DNA of 64,000 bases, taken from assembly GCA_029266035.1 (NCBI GenBank), contig JAJUFH010000016.1, forward strand, positions 1 through 64,000. The letters run 5' to 3'. This document shows, in pieces, positions 45,104 to 54,205 of the stretch. Numbering within the stretch: the stretch's first letter is position 1; the number at the start of each line of letters is the position of its first letter. This DNA comes from Sinomicrobium sp. (GTDB lineage: Bacteria > Bacteroidota > Bacteroidia > Flavobacteriales > Flavobacteriaceae). Position numbers and translations under genes: made by a program. The notes beneath the pieces were generated by a model. That model searched no databases. It saw only the letters and a program-made list of their open reading frames with translations, and had not been told where the DNA came from.

Positions 45104-46627
45104 TTATAGTTTATCTCGCACACACCGTATAGAATACCCTTCGCGATTGCTAATAATACTTCTATGGATATGTTCGGTTCGCGTATCCTCTAATATCCGT
45201 CTATAATTTTGCGTCAAAGGAGTTGTTTCATTGGGAGAGGATGTCCAGAAATAAGCTCTGTTATTGAAATTGTTGAAATTCCCATTTACATCCCTTCCGC
45301 CGGCTGGTAAGGCCTTAAAACCAAGATCATCTGTACCGGGATTTACAGGCCAGTCTGTCTCACTGCGCAGCATAAGACCTCCTACACCTCTCCAACCCGT
45401 AGCATCTGTCTGAGCCTCTGTAAAGCCTATCGCCTGTTCCAAATCCTTAAGATCCTCATCAGTAGCCACTCGCCAACCGGCAGGTGCTAGCCCCCTCTCG
45501 TCCATAACGGCAAAACCATTATACAACAGTCCATATTCAGCTATCATCTGTTCTTCCGAATCAATATTGGCTACATCTTCAAATGGATACACGGCATACG
45601 CCCCCAAACGTCCATTGCTATATGTAGCCGACCATTCGACGGCAGAGAGTCCGGTAGAAATCAGTGCACCGTTCCTGTACCGGGTTACTTTAAGGTTCTC
45701 CACCATCCATTCCTTATCTCCGATAACTACAGTGTTGTATACATTGCCATCAATATCCGTCGCTGGTTCGTCTTCATCTATAAACCACGCTTCCATAGAC
45801 CAGGTAGTTTGTTCTACTCCAGCCATATTGTCTGCCTGTACTTCACCAGTCATGATTTCACTCAACGCTTTTGCCTGGTAGCCCATAGCTATATCACCAT
45901 GATTCAACTCCCCGTTACCGTCAATATCAAGGTAAGTAGTGGCATAAACATAAGAGCGGTCCTCTACATTATCCAACGATAAAGTGAAGCCATTTGCGAT
46001 GTCTTCTCCACTCAACACTCTTGTCACAACAGCATCGGGTTCACGTTCAAAAAAAGTGGCTTCCTCTGCATCTGCATAATACAGGTTAAATTTCAGTACC
46101 GTTTCGACCACAGGAGGAATAGGAAATTCAAATGCAGCCTGAAATGGAACCAGTGCAGTGTATACTTCACTCATTTCAACGGTAAGAAACTCGCGATGAG
46201 ATACATTGCTGGCTTGGGCATTACCTTTCATCACTTCTCTCAGACTATGTTCGAAATAGCATGTTGCCACATCTCCTTCGCTCAACATCTCATTACCGTC
46301 TATATCGGCAAAGGCAGTCACATACGCAAATCTGTTCCGGTCCAGACCTTCAATAGGCAATGTAAAGCCATCTTCAATATCCGTCGCTGTCAATATCCGC
46401 TCAAACACCACGTCTGGGTTTCGTTGGTAGAAAGGCTCGTTTTCCTCTTCGGTATAATACAACTGGAAAAAAAATACAGTTTCAGGTTCAGGCTTAATCG
46501 CAAAACTCACATTGATATCCAATGTTTCTGCGATAATTTCCTCCTGATCAGTTTCTTTTTTACATGCTCCTAACAGGAATATCCCGAATAAAAGAACAAG
46601 TAATTTACATTGTTTTATCCATTCCAT
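45104..46627 (-). CDS. PUL lipoprotein with duplicated EF-hand-like modules and C-terminal FISUMP domain
   Basis: A 507-residue lipoprotein (lipobox LGAC, Cys 22) in the position normally held by SusE/SusF glycan-binding proteins. Two homologous modules (about residues 35-155 and 165-275) each end in a calcium-loop-like sequence, DIDGNEMLSEGD (108-119) and DIDGNGELNHGD (234-245). The last part (about 288-507) is a Fibrobacter succinogenes major paralogous (FISUMP) domain: DIDGNVYNTVVIGDKEWMVE, later PAGWRVATDEDLKDL, RDVNGNF, and the end SIRCVRD. It is probably surface exposed and binds the PUL substrate; binding is inferred from position. Confidence 0.82.
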   Translation of the reverse strand: MEWIKQCKLLVLLFGIFLLGACKKETDQEEIIAETLDINVSFAIKPEPETVFFFQLYYTEEENEPFYQRNPDVVFERILTATDIEDGFTLPIEGLDRNRFAYVTAFADIDGNEMLSEGDVATCYFEHSLREVMKGNAQASNVSHREFLTVEMSEVYTALVPFQAAFEFPIPPVVETVLKFNLYYADAEEATFFEREPDAVVTRVLSGEDIANGFTLSLDNVEDRSYVYATTYLDIDGNGELNHGDIAMGYQAKALSEIMTGEVQADNMAGVEQTTWSMEAWFIDEDEPATDIDGNVYNTVVIGDKEWMVENLKVTRYRNGALISTGLSAVEWSATYSNGRLGAYAVYPFEDVANIDSEEQMIAEYGLLYNGFAVMDERGLAPAGWRVATDEDLKDLEQAIGFTEAQTDATGWRGVGGLMLRSETDWPVNPGTDDLGFKALPAGGRDVNGNFNNFNNRAYFWTSSPNETTPLTQNYRRILEDTRTEHIHRSIISNREGYSIRCVRDKL

Positions 46628-46667
46628 ATTTTAAGGTGATAATCTGGTTAGTTTTGTTAATACATTT

Positions 46668-48293
46668 CTATTGGCCTATGGCCTTATTGGCATCCAGTTC
46701 TGCTTTCGGAATAGGCCATTGATACGATTTTGAAGCATCGAATGAACGTTGGAGTACGGTATATACCTCATACTCCATATTATTTGTTCTAGGCGAAAGT
46801 TTTCCCGGCTTGAAACCTCGCAAGTCTCCAAAGGCCTGCTCCCCGATTTCCCAACGCATAATATCGAATATCCGCAATCCCTCAAAAGCAAGTTCTACCC
46901 GTCGTTCATGACGAATTACATCAATCAGTGCTTCAGGGGACAACCCCACCCCTTCTACATCTTCAACCTTTGGCATCATTACATCGGGACGCTGACGAAC
47001 CTGATTGATCAAATTATATACCTCAGCTTCATCATAGCCCCCTTGCTCTACTAGGGCTTCTGCTTCCATAAGTAACACATCGGCATAACGAATGATTACT
47101 GGATTTACCCCAGATATATTATTGATTCCATTATCGGAAAAATCCACGTATTTTCTCACCTTGAAACTGGTAAAATTGGCTGATGCTTGCTGAGAAGGAT
47201 AGTAGACAATTGGTTCTCCTGTTGTCAGGTGATAATCTCTTATCGAATACGGAAAAACAAGGGAGTAATACAGACGGGGATCCCGATTCTGAAAACGATT
47301 GTCATATCCACCTTCCTTGATGTAATTGGATGGAGCCGCAAGACCGGTTGGTCTTATCGATGGGTCGTACAGTTCGTTATCCGGATTATTAATAGACAAT
47401 CCGTTGGTAGAATAAAACTCTTCATACAAATTGTGATCTACCTGATACCCGCTCCACGAACGAAAGCGCGTGTACCATATATTTGACAATCCGAACTGCG
47501 CAGCATCCTTCTCGAATTGCATATCGAAAATAACTTCCTTATTATCTACCTCACCTTCAGGTAGAAAAAGGGAAGAGTAAGTAGACATAATCTCATATAC
47601 CCCCAATTCTCTTACCTTCCTGCAATAATCTGCTGCCTCTCCGTAACGATGATTAAATAACAACACACGAGCTTTTATGGCAAGTGCGGCTCCCTTTGTG
47701 GCTCTCCCTCTATTGTCGGCAGAATAACTGGGAGGAAGAATTTCTGAGGCTATTTCTAAATCGTCTAATACCATTTGAACAATATCAGCGTGAGAAGTTA
47801 ATGGCTTATCTGCTTCATCAAGTCCTTCGGGTTCAAGACGAAGCGGAACATCTCCGTAGAAAAAGGACAGGTCGAAATAGGCAAGTGCTCTTAAGAAAAG
47901 GGCTTCTCCCTTAAACTGATCATAGCTCTGTTGCGACATCACCACTTCATCGATATAATGCAATACTGTATTGGCTCTAAGAATAACTCTATAATTTCGT
48001 GACCATTTATCTACAACCTGTTTCGTTTCGTTGTTGAAATTACCTGTCCACAATAATTGATAATCCACATAATACCCATTATCTGTTATAAAATCTGTAT
48101 AAATAGGTTCCTCTAAGTTTGATATATAAGCTTTGTAGATTCCGTTTACTGCTTCCTGTATGTCTCTTTCAGTACTAAAATTATCGGGGGACAGAAAATC
48201 TATAGGTTCCCTGTCCAGAAACTGGTCGTCACAGGCTGAGCCAAGAACCAGAAACATAACTGCAACCCAACTTTTAATAAATATCTGTTTCAT
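46668..48293 (-). CDS. SusD-family glycan-binding lipoprotein
   Basis: A 541-residue surface lipoprotein (lipobox GSAC, Cys 21, then DDQFLDREP, the usual SusD start). It has the alpha-helical TPR-like scaffold (for example FKGEALFLRALAYFDLSFFY) and the C-terminal RagB/SusD motif region ending in YQWPIPKAELDANKAI. It forms a lid on the SusC barrel and captures oligosaccharides. It follows SusC after only 5 bases. Sequence decides the family, not the glycan. Confidence 0.96.
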   Translation of the reverse strand: MKQIFIKSWVAVMFLVLGSACDDQFLDREPIDFLSPDNFSTERDIQEAVNGIYKAYISNLEEPIYTDFITDNGYYVDYQLLWTGNFNNETKQVVDKWSRNYRVILRANTVLHYIDEVVMSQQSYDQFKGEALFLRALAYFDLSFFYGDVPLRLEPEGLDEADKPLTSHADIVQMVLDDLEIASEILPPSYSADNRGRATKGAALAIKARVLLFNHRYGEAADYCRKVRELGVYEIMSTYSSLFLPEGEVDNKEVIFDMQFEKDAAQFGLSNIWYTRFRSWSGYQVDHNLYEEFYSTNGLSINNPDNELYDPSIRPTGLAAPSNYIKEGGYDNRFQNRDPRLYYSLVFPYSIRDYHLTTGEPIVYYPSQQASANFTSFKVRKYVDFSDNGINNISGVNPVIIRYADVLLMEAEALVEQGGYDEAEVYNLINQVRQRPDVMMPKVEDVEGVGLSPEALIDVIRHERRVELAFEGLRIFDIMRWEIGEQAFGDLRGFKPGKLSPRTNNMEYEVYTVLQRSFDASKSYQWPIPKAELDANKAIGQ

Positions 48294-48298
48294 AACTT

Positions 48299-51200
48299 CT
48301 AAAAATTAAGATTTAGACCTAAGGAAAGACTTGCTATTTGCGGGTGAAAGGCAGCAGTCATTCTGGTGTAGCTCCGCTCCGGATCAAAACCCTCAATAAA
48401 CGGGCTAATCAACAACAGGTTCTCTCCATTCAGAAAAATCCTGCAACGGTTTAGATCAAAATGTTTTACCAGTTTTTCAGGTAAGTCATATCCAAGTTGA
48501 ACACTTTTAAGCCTAAAAAACGATGCGTTGTAAATATTATAACTGGTCACAAGGGCATCTCTTGTCTTATCGACATACAAGCGTTGATATTGATTAGAAG
48601 GATTTTCATAAGTCCATCGTTTCTCCACAATCTCCGTGCGTAAAGGGCCATTAGTATTGAAAAAGGGAGAAATCAGTTTGCCATTCATGTAGGCATCCTG
48701 TCCCTGAACTCCATGACCTATGATATTTAGGCTAAATCGTTTATAAGACAAATCGACACTAAATCCGTATTGCAATTTAGGTAAGGGATTTCCTATAAGT
48801 ACACGATCGTCAGGAGTCACTGTTCCATCTTCATTGGTATCAGCCATTTTAATATCTCCTGGTGCTGGTGTATCCATCAAATTGGACTGATCGGGATAGC
48901 CTTCCTTTAACACATATTCGCGTTCGGTATGAGGTATTGCTGGGTCACTGTCGTGTTGCCATACAAAATCTGATACCTGATAAATTCTTTCAACTTTATA
49001 ACCATAAAATGATGAAAAAGGATGTCCTGTCACACTTCTTGTGTTGTCAGTATGATCTACAAATGACAATCCGCCGAGATCGGTCAGCTCGTTATTGAGA
49101 AAGGTCAAATTTCCAGAAATACTATAATTTAACTTGTCCTTACTATGGGGAGAACTATATCCTATGGTAAGTTCTATTCCTTTGTTGATCATAGTACCTA
49201 TATTCTGATAAGGCAATGAACTCACCCCGAGTGACGGAGGGATGGTTACACGTGCAAGGATATCATATGTTTTTTTCTTAAAAATATCAGCCTGCAGGCT
49301 AAAGCGATTCCACAGAACCAAGTCAAGTCCGAAATTTATCTGCTCTGTAGTTTCCCACCGTGTCTCTTGGTTGGCCAGAAGTACCGTTCCCCTCCCAGGA
49401 ACAATGCTGTTCCCGAAAGCGTAATATTCCTGTCCGCTCATCTGATCAGCAAAAGCGTATTGAGACCATATGTTCTGATTTCCTAAACGTCCCCACGATG
49501 CTCTGAGCTTTAAGTTTACGAAATTCCACTTATTGAAAAAATCTTCCTGGCTCACTCTCCAAGCGGCTGAAACCGAAGGAAAGTTTCCCCAGCGGTTTGG
49601 ACCAGAAAATCGGGAAGAGCCATCCCTTCTGAAATTCAACTCTAGTAAATACTTGTCGTCATAACTATAATTTAATCTGCCAAAATATGAAGACGTAGCA
49701 TATTCATAGGCCATACTGTTCAAATAGAGAGTAGTAGGATCTCCGTAATTAAATATCGGTGCATTACTGGATAATTCCCGTACCGATCCATCATCCCGTT
49801 TATAGCTTACTTCCTGCTTTTCGTGAGCAAGCATAATCTGAAAATTGTGCTTGCCTATATCAAGAGCATAATCAAGGGAAAGCAAAAGTGTATTCAGGTT
49901 TCGTTCAGAAAAACGTTTTTCCAAAGAGGACTGCCGCTTATTGATAGCCCCTTCCAAAAAGTCTCCGGCTGTATAGAACTCCGGCGACAGGTTTACATAA
50001 TCATTGGTAGTCCTATTATTGGAAACCAGTATCTTTCCTTTCAGATTCCTAACCGGCTCCAGCTCGGCAGATGCTCTCGACATGATACCATTCGATTTTG
50101 AATCGATACCTCCTCCCAATCTGTTTGCTGCCAGGTATCTCGCATTGTACCCGTAAAGATTCGGGTTTCCCGTAATACTATCTATGGAACGTACAAATGA
50201 TACCGGAGTCATCCCCGCTATTTCAGCCATCACCGTGTTTGTCGGCGAAATGAGTTCTTCTACACCTTCCCGGTATCCTACAACCCCAACCCTAAGATTT
50301 AATTTTTTATCAAAAAAAGAGCCTGAGAGATTACTGTTAAACGAAATACGTTTTGCGGAGGTTCCTATTAATATTCCTTCTTGATCTTTATATGTTATGG
50401 AATTTGAAAAACGGTAATTTTTATTTCCTCCCCGAAGGGCTACATAATGATTTTGCATCTGTCCCTGTCCGAAGTATTCATCATACCAATTAGTATTAGG
50501 ATTTCTCGGATCATCCTGCAATCTGAACGACTCAACCCTTTCATCACTATACACAGGTGGCTGCCCTACATTCTGTCGAGCCTCATTAATCAAGTAGGCA
50601 TATGTGTAAGAATTTACAGTTTTAGGAAGACGGGTAGCTCGACTCAGCGAAAGCGTACCACTGTATTCCACTTTCAATCCACCTCCATCATCCACACCAC
50701 TTTTGGTTTCTATCACAATAACCCCAGCAGAGGCTCTTGACCCATAGATGGCTGCCGAGGCTGCATCTTTAAGTATCGACATGGAAGCAATATCATAGGG
50801 ACTTACATCGTTCAGACTACCCTGTACGCCATCTATGATAACCAAAGGTTCATTGTTATTGTCTATCGAAGACACCCCTCTGATCCGTATTTCCGCCATA
50901 TCATCACCGGGTCTTCCCGAATTCTGGACTACTCCCATACCGGCCACTTTCCCTTGTAATAATTGATCGACAGTAGTCAACGATCTACCTTCTGCCTCAT
51001 CTACTGAAACCGATGTAACTGCTCCCGTAAGGTTTGCTTTTTTCTGTGTACCATACCCGACAACCACTACTTCATCTAAAGCAGCTACGTCCTCCTCCAA
51101 TGTTATATCTATCCGATTCCTACTATTTACTTCAACCTCCTGTTTGCTGTACCCTATATAACTAAACACCAGTATCGCATCGGCAGTGACAGTAAGGGAA

Positions 51201-51376
51201 TAATGCCCATCCAAGTTGGCCACTGTCCCATTTGTGGTACCCCGTTCTACAATATTAGCAAAAGGGATAGGCTCGCCATCCATGTTTGTAATTGTTCCGG
51301 AGACCTCAATATCCTGTCCCCAGACACCACTCACACATAGACATGCGAAAATTATCAGTAAATATTCTTTTTTCAT
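48299..51376 (-). CDS. SusC-family TonB-dependent outer-membrane transporter
   Basis: A 1,025-residue outer-membrane protein: signal peptide (about residues 1-20), N-terminal CarboxypepD_reg-like domain (about 25-100, VSGTITNMDGEPIPFANIVE), the SusC linker DEVVVVGYGTQKKANLTGAV, a plug domain (about 120-220) with IRIRGVSSIDNNNEPLVIID and ASAAIYGSRASAGVIVIETK, and a 22-strand barrel ending in aromatic ...LGLNLNF. It imports oligosaccharides into the periplasm using TonB/ExbBD energy. The 66-base gap to the GH16 gene has no visible promoter, so one transcript from the head of the locus is likely. Confidence 0.97.
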   Translation of the reverse strand: MKKEYLLIIFACLCVSGVWGQDIEVSGTITNMDGEPIPFANIVERGTTNGTVANLDGHYSLTVTADAILVFSYIGYSKQEVEVNSRNRIDITLEEDVAALDEVVVVGYGTQKKANLTGAVTSVSVDEAEGRSLTTVDQLLQGKVAGMGVVQNSGRPGDDMAEIRIRGVSSIDNNNEPLVIIDGVQGSLNDVSPYDIASMSILKDAASAAIYGSRASAGVIVIETKSGVDDGGGLKVEYSGTLSLSRATRLPKTVNSYTYAYLINEARQNVGQPPVYSDERVESFRLQDDPRNPNTNWYDEYFGQGQMQNHYVALRGGNKNYRFSNSITYKDQEGILIGTSAKRISFNSNLSGSFFDKKLNLRVGVVGYREGVEELISPTNTVMAEIAGMTPVSFVRSIDSITGNPNLYGYNARYLAANRLGGGIDSKSNGIMSRASAELEPVRNLKGKILVSNNRTTNDYVNLSPEFYTAGDFLEGAINKRQSSLEKRFSERNLNTLLLSLDYALDIGKHNFQIMLAHEKQEVSYKRDDGSVRELSSNAPIFNYGDPTTLYLNSMAYEYATSSYFGRLNYSYDDKYLLELNFRRDGSSRFSGPNRWGNFPSVSAAWRVSQEDFFNKWNFVNLKLRASWGRLGNQNIWSQYAFADQMSGQEYYAFGNSIVPGRGTVLLANQETRWETTEQINFGLDLVLWNRFSLQADIFKKKTYDILARVTIPPSLGVSSLPYQNIGTMINKGIELTIGYSSPHSKDKLNYSISGNLTFLNNELTDLGGLSFVDHTDNTRSVTGHPFSSFYGYKVERIYQVSDFVWQHDSDPAIPHTEREYVLKEGYPDQSNLMDTPAPGDIKMADTNEDGTVTPDDRVLIGNPLPKLQYGFSVDLSYKRFSLNIIGHGVQGQDAYMNGKLISPFFNTNGPLRTEIVEKRWTYENPSNQYQRLYVDKTRDALVTSYNIYNASFFRLKSVQLGYDLPEKLVKHFDLNRCRIFLNGENLLLISPFIEGFDPERSYTRMTAAFHPQIASLSLGLNLNF

Positions 51377-51442
51377 TCCTCAAAGTTTTAGTCTGTGATT
51401 AACCGGTGTATTCTTATGCTGATCCTTTTTATTTTATTCCTT

Positions 51443-52849
51443 TTATGGATTGATATGCGAAACATTCTGAAAGCCTCCTATACCCTCGGGCTGAAAAGTC
51501 AGGTCGGTAGTCAACAGAAGTCTATCACATCTGGCAAAATATTGAGAACTGTCGTAAATATCTAATATATTAATTCCTTCTTCGAGGGTAAAATCTCCAC
51601 CTGACTGCCATTCATACCCCACTTCCCCATGTGTACCAAATTCTGTGGGTGAAGATTCTCCATTTACAATAACCTTAAATTTTCTTACTCCCTGTTGGGT
51701 ATCAAAATCTCTAGAACGCACCCATAATCTATACACTCCCGAAGTTTCCACTTCTACAGCCGTTCGAGCCGTGAGGTCAGTAGAATCCCTAGTAGCATCA
51801 AAACTCGAAAACCCCTTTACGGCTACCGTGTGATCTATGTCTCTTTCTACAGTCCAGTTATTGATATTCACAAAGTCTTCGGATTCAATCCACAAGTCAA
51901 TACCCTCAGACTCCTGTGGTCCCCTCAAGGAATCTAGGTATTGTAGAAATTCCACTTTCCTGATGTCGTATTGGGCTGGACTAATATTATAGGCACGAAC
52001 ATAGTCTACAGCCATAGCACCACCATCTGTTGCACCTACTTCGGTTGCAATAGAGGTAATCCACAGGTATATATCATGTTGGGGAGCACTACGGATATCA
52101 ATAGTTTTTAATATATCCCCGTCAAAAAAGAAATTGATATAATCGGGAGTATACTCAAAACCATAAGTATGAAATCCCTGAGACAAATCTGAAGAAACTT
52201 GGTGCACTCCGGCACCTATCGACCCTTTTGACGATGAAGTTCCTCTAAGTGTCGACCAATCTATAGCTCCATAGCGAAAAACATTATTGGCAAAATCTCC
52301 ATAATGTTCAAAACAATCAATTTCTATTCGCGCTCCAGTGCTATCGGCATATATAGGATTAGGATCGTCAAAACCACTTCTTCCTACCGCCCAAAAAGAC
52401 TCGTGCCAACCAAATCCGTCATCCATTTTTGCACTAATCTCGTAATATCCATAACTATCAGGTTGCTTGGTGATAATCCCTCCCCCGGTAAACGGCTTAT
52501 TCTGATAGCTTTCCTCTTTTAACAGTATTTTCAGGGTATCATTATCTACCATTACATTTTCAGGGCGCTGACAACTCTGACTTTTACAGTCTGTACGATA
52601 CCTCCATCTGATGCTGTCTAGTGCAGACCCATCGAAATTATCTTCCCATACCAACGTATATCCGGGTATAGGAGAAGTTAGCGTAATAGCATCTTTACCA
52701 CTTAACTTTTCGTTCCTTTCAAAGGAAGGCTCTTCACACCCTATTGCGAAAACAACTATCACAATAAAGGGTAGAATCATTAATCTCCCAACAGAGAGAT
52801 AAATCTGTTTGAATAAAAGTTCCGGTTTCATAAATTGATTGGTTTTCAA
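51443..52849 (-). CDS. GH16 endo-glycosidase lipoprotein with C-terminal carbohydrate-binding-like domain
   Basis: A 468-residue lipoprotein (lipobox AIGC, Cys 38). The GH16 jelly roll (about residues 58-290) starts at YTLVWEDNFDGSALDSIRWR and contains the catalytic motif EIDCFE (nucleophile E176, assisting D178, acid/base E181), the six-residue ExDxxE form with the beta-bulge typical of agarase-, porphyranase- and carrageenase-like members. GYYEISAKMDDGFGWHESFW is characteristic. The tail (about 310-460) is a beta-sandwich resembling golvesin-type binding modules. It probably cleaves the polymer at the cell surface. Subfamily and substrate (agar, porphyran, carrageenan) are not decided by eye. 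First gene of the leftward operon. Confidence 0.9.
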   Translation of the reverse strand: MKTNQFMKPELLFKQIYLSVGRLMILPFIVIVVFAIGCEEPSFERNEKLSGKDAITLTSPIPGYTLVWEDNFDGSALDSIRWRYRTDCKSQSCQRPENVMVDNDTLKILLKEESYQNKPFTGGGIITKQPDSYGYYEISAKMDDGFGWHESFWAVGRSGFDDPNPIYADSTGARIEIDCFEHYGDFANNVFRYGAIDWSTLRGTSSSKGSIGAGVHQVSSDLSQGFHTYGFEYTPDYINFFFDGDILKTIDIRSAPQHDIYLWITSIATEVGATDGGAMAVDYVRAYNISPAQYDIRKVEFLQYLDSLRGPQESEGIDLWIESEDFVNINNWTVERDIDHTVAVKGFSSFDATRDSTDLTARTAVEVETSGVYRLWVRSRDFDTQQGVRKFKVIVNGESSPTEFGTHGEVGYEWQSGGDFTLEEGINILDIYDSSQYFARCDRLLLTTDLTFQPEGIGGFQNVSHINP

Positions 52850-52882
52850 ATGGTGTTATTAGAGTGTAGTTTAAAATTTTAG

Positions 52883-52995
52883 TCTGGTTTGGAGTGGTCT
52901 GTTTTGTATTGCAATGATAAATGAATAAATTGTAATCGCCAAATTTTTGTCTTAAAAATTGTGATTTTATTAATTATTCTGGTTTGGTCTGATCA
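52883..52995. promoter_or_regulatory. Candidate operators for the GntR-type regulator
   Basis: The 215-base gap between the divergent GH16 and regulator genes contains TCTGGTTTGG twice (52883-52892 and 52978-52987). Each copy is followed closely by TGGTCTG (52895-52901 and 52985-52991); the second continues to the imperfect palindrome TGGTCTGATCA. Two copies about 90 bases apart in the shared regulatory region are what operators of the adjacent regulator would look like. No experimental support. Confidence 0.4.
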
Positions 52996-53064
52996 TTTTT
53001 TTGCTTGGAATACTCAAAAGCAATAAATTTGCAAATCATTGACTAATCCGTAAATCTTACTCAT

Positions 53065-54090
53065 TTGAAAGAAGTTCCGCATTCCATATCAAATAATACG
53101 GTCAATCTTCACCGCCTCAAGTATATGCAACTGGTAGATTATATCATGACTCTGATCGGGGAAGAAAAATTGGACATCAACGATCGCCTGCCCTCTCTCA
53201 ACCAGCTCACCCGTACTCTGAAGATCAGTAAGGAAACCGCATTGAAAGGACTTAATTACCTCTCGGAAAAGGGGATTATAGAATCGGAATATCGCAAGGG
53301 ATACTATCTCAAACGAATCAAACAGCACCTGCCCTACAGGGTATGTCTAATTCTGGATAAAATGAATATTCTCCGAGACCGGGTATATCATTCTTTTCTG
53401 GAAACCATAAGAGATCATGCCGAAGTAGAAGTCTTCTTTCACCATCACAATTTCAAGGTATTCGAAAAACTTATAGAAGAAAATCTGAACAACTATACAC
53501 ATTTTGTCATTGTCACCTTTTTCAGGGAGAGCCCTATGGCTGTACTCAATAAAATACCGCCACAAAAAAGAATTATTATAGACCACCGTGAAAGCGGACT
53601 GGAAGGTGAATATACCAGCATATATCAGGATCACCGCTCAGACATCCAGAACGCACTCTCGGAATTATTGCCTCAACTGGAAAAATATAAACGGCTGCTG
53701 TTGGTAGCTCCCCCCGAAGCGCTGCACTCCAACGATCTTATCGAAGGATTCGAAACCTTTGCCTCCCGATACGACAAAGAACACACCGTTATCCACGGAG
53801 TAGAGGAAAAGATGGTAAAAAAAGGAGATGCCTTTATTACCTTCGATCGCTATGACAAAGACGACGTGGATATCATTAAGATTGCGAAGATAAAGAACTG
53901 GCAATTGGGAAAAGACATCGGTCTTATTTCTTATAACGATACCGCAATCAAGGAGGTACTTGAAAACGGTATTACCGTGATCAGTTCCGATTTTTGTAAA
54001 ATGGGAAGGGAAGCCGCCAAGGCTATTCTCAATCACACCACTGTTACTCTTCGCGATCCGGCCAGGGTTATTATTCGCAACTCATTATAA
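53065..54090 (+). CDS. GntR-family regulator with LacI-type ligand-binding domain
   Basis: A 341-residue transcription factor. An N-terminal winged helix-turn-helix of the GntR type lies at about residues 15-85, with LPSLNQLTRTLKISKETALKGL as the recognition region and LSEKGIIESEYRKGYYL as the wing. The remaining 250 residues form a periplasmic-binding-protein-like (LacI/GalR) sensor domain, for example GLISYNDTAIKEVLENGITVIS near the end. Such regulators of Bacteroidota PULs respond to a sugar or oligosaccharide released from the substrate. It is divergent from the PUL and most likely controls it. Confidence 0.88.
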   Translation: MKEVPHSISNNTVNLHRLKYMQLVDYIMTLIGEEKLDINDRLPSLNQLTRTLKISKETALKGLNYLSEKGIIESEYRKGYYLKRIKQHLPYRVCLILDKMNILRDRVYHSFLETIRDHAEVEVFFHHHNFKVFEKLIEENLNNYTHFVIVTFFRESPMAVLNKIPPQKRIIIDHRESGLEGEYTSIYQDHRSDIQNALSELLPQLEKYKRLLLVAPPEALHSNDLIEGFETFASRYDKEHTVIHGVEEKMVKKGDAFITFDRYDKDDVDIIKIAKIKNWQLGKDIGLISYNDTAIKEVLENGITVISSDFCKMGREAAKAILNHTTVTLRDPARVIIRNSL

Positions 54091-54107
54091 ATGTTCCCTC
54101 CAAAGGA

Positions 54108-54205
54108 TGCGGAGATTAAACCAAATATTCTCCGCAAATTTTACGGAGAATAATTTGTGCTTGCGGAGATTACAATGTATATTTACCGCAAATCATGCGG
54201 AGAAT
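54108..54205. promoter_or_regulatory. Repeat cluster (GCGGAGA units) before the Fic gene
   Basis: Five copies of a GCGGAGA-type unit occur in 98 bases: TGCGGAGAT (54108-54116), ATTCTCCG and CGGAGAAT as perfect 8-bp arms with a 9-base spacer (54127-54134 and 54144-54151), TTGCGGAGAT (54161-54170), and CCGCA/TGCGG arms (54186-54190 and 54196-54200) running into AGAAT. The cluster overlaps the possible upstream start (ATG 54195) and ends at the preferred one (54204). It looks like an autoregulatory operator array for the Fic protein, whose C-terminus has a winged-helix-like domain. Confidence 0.6.
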
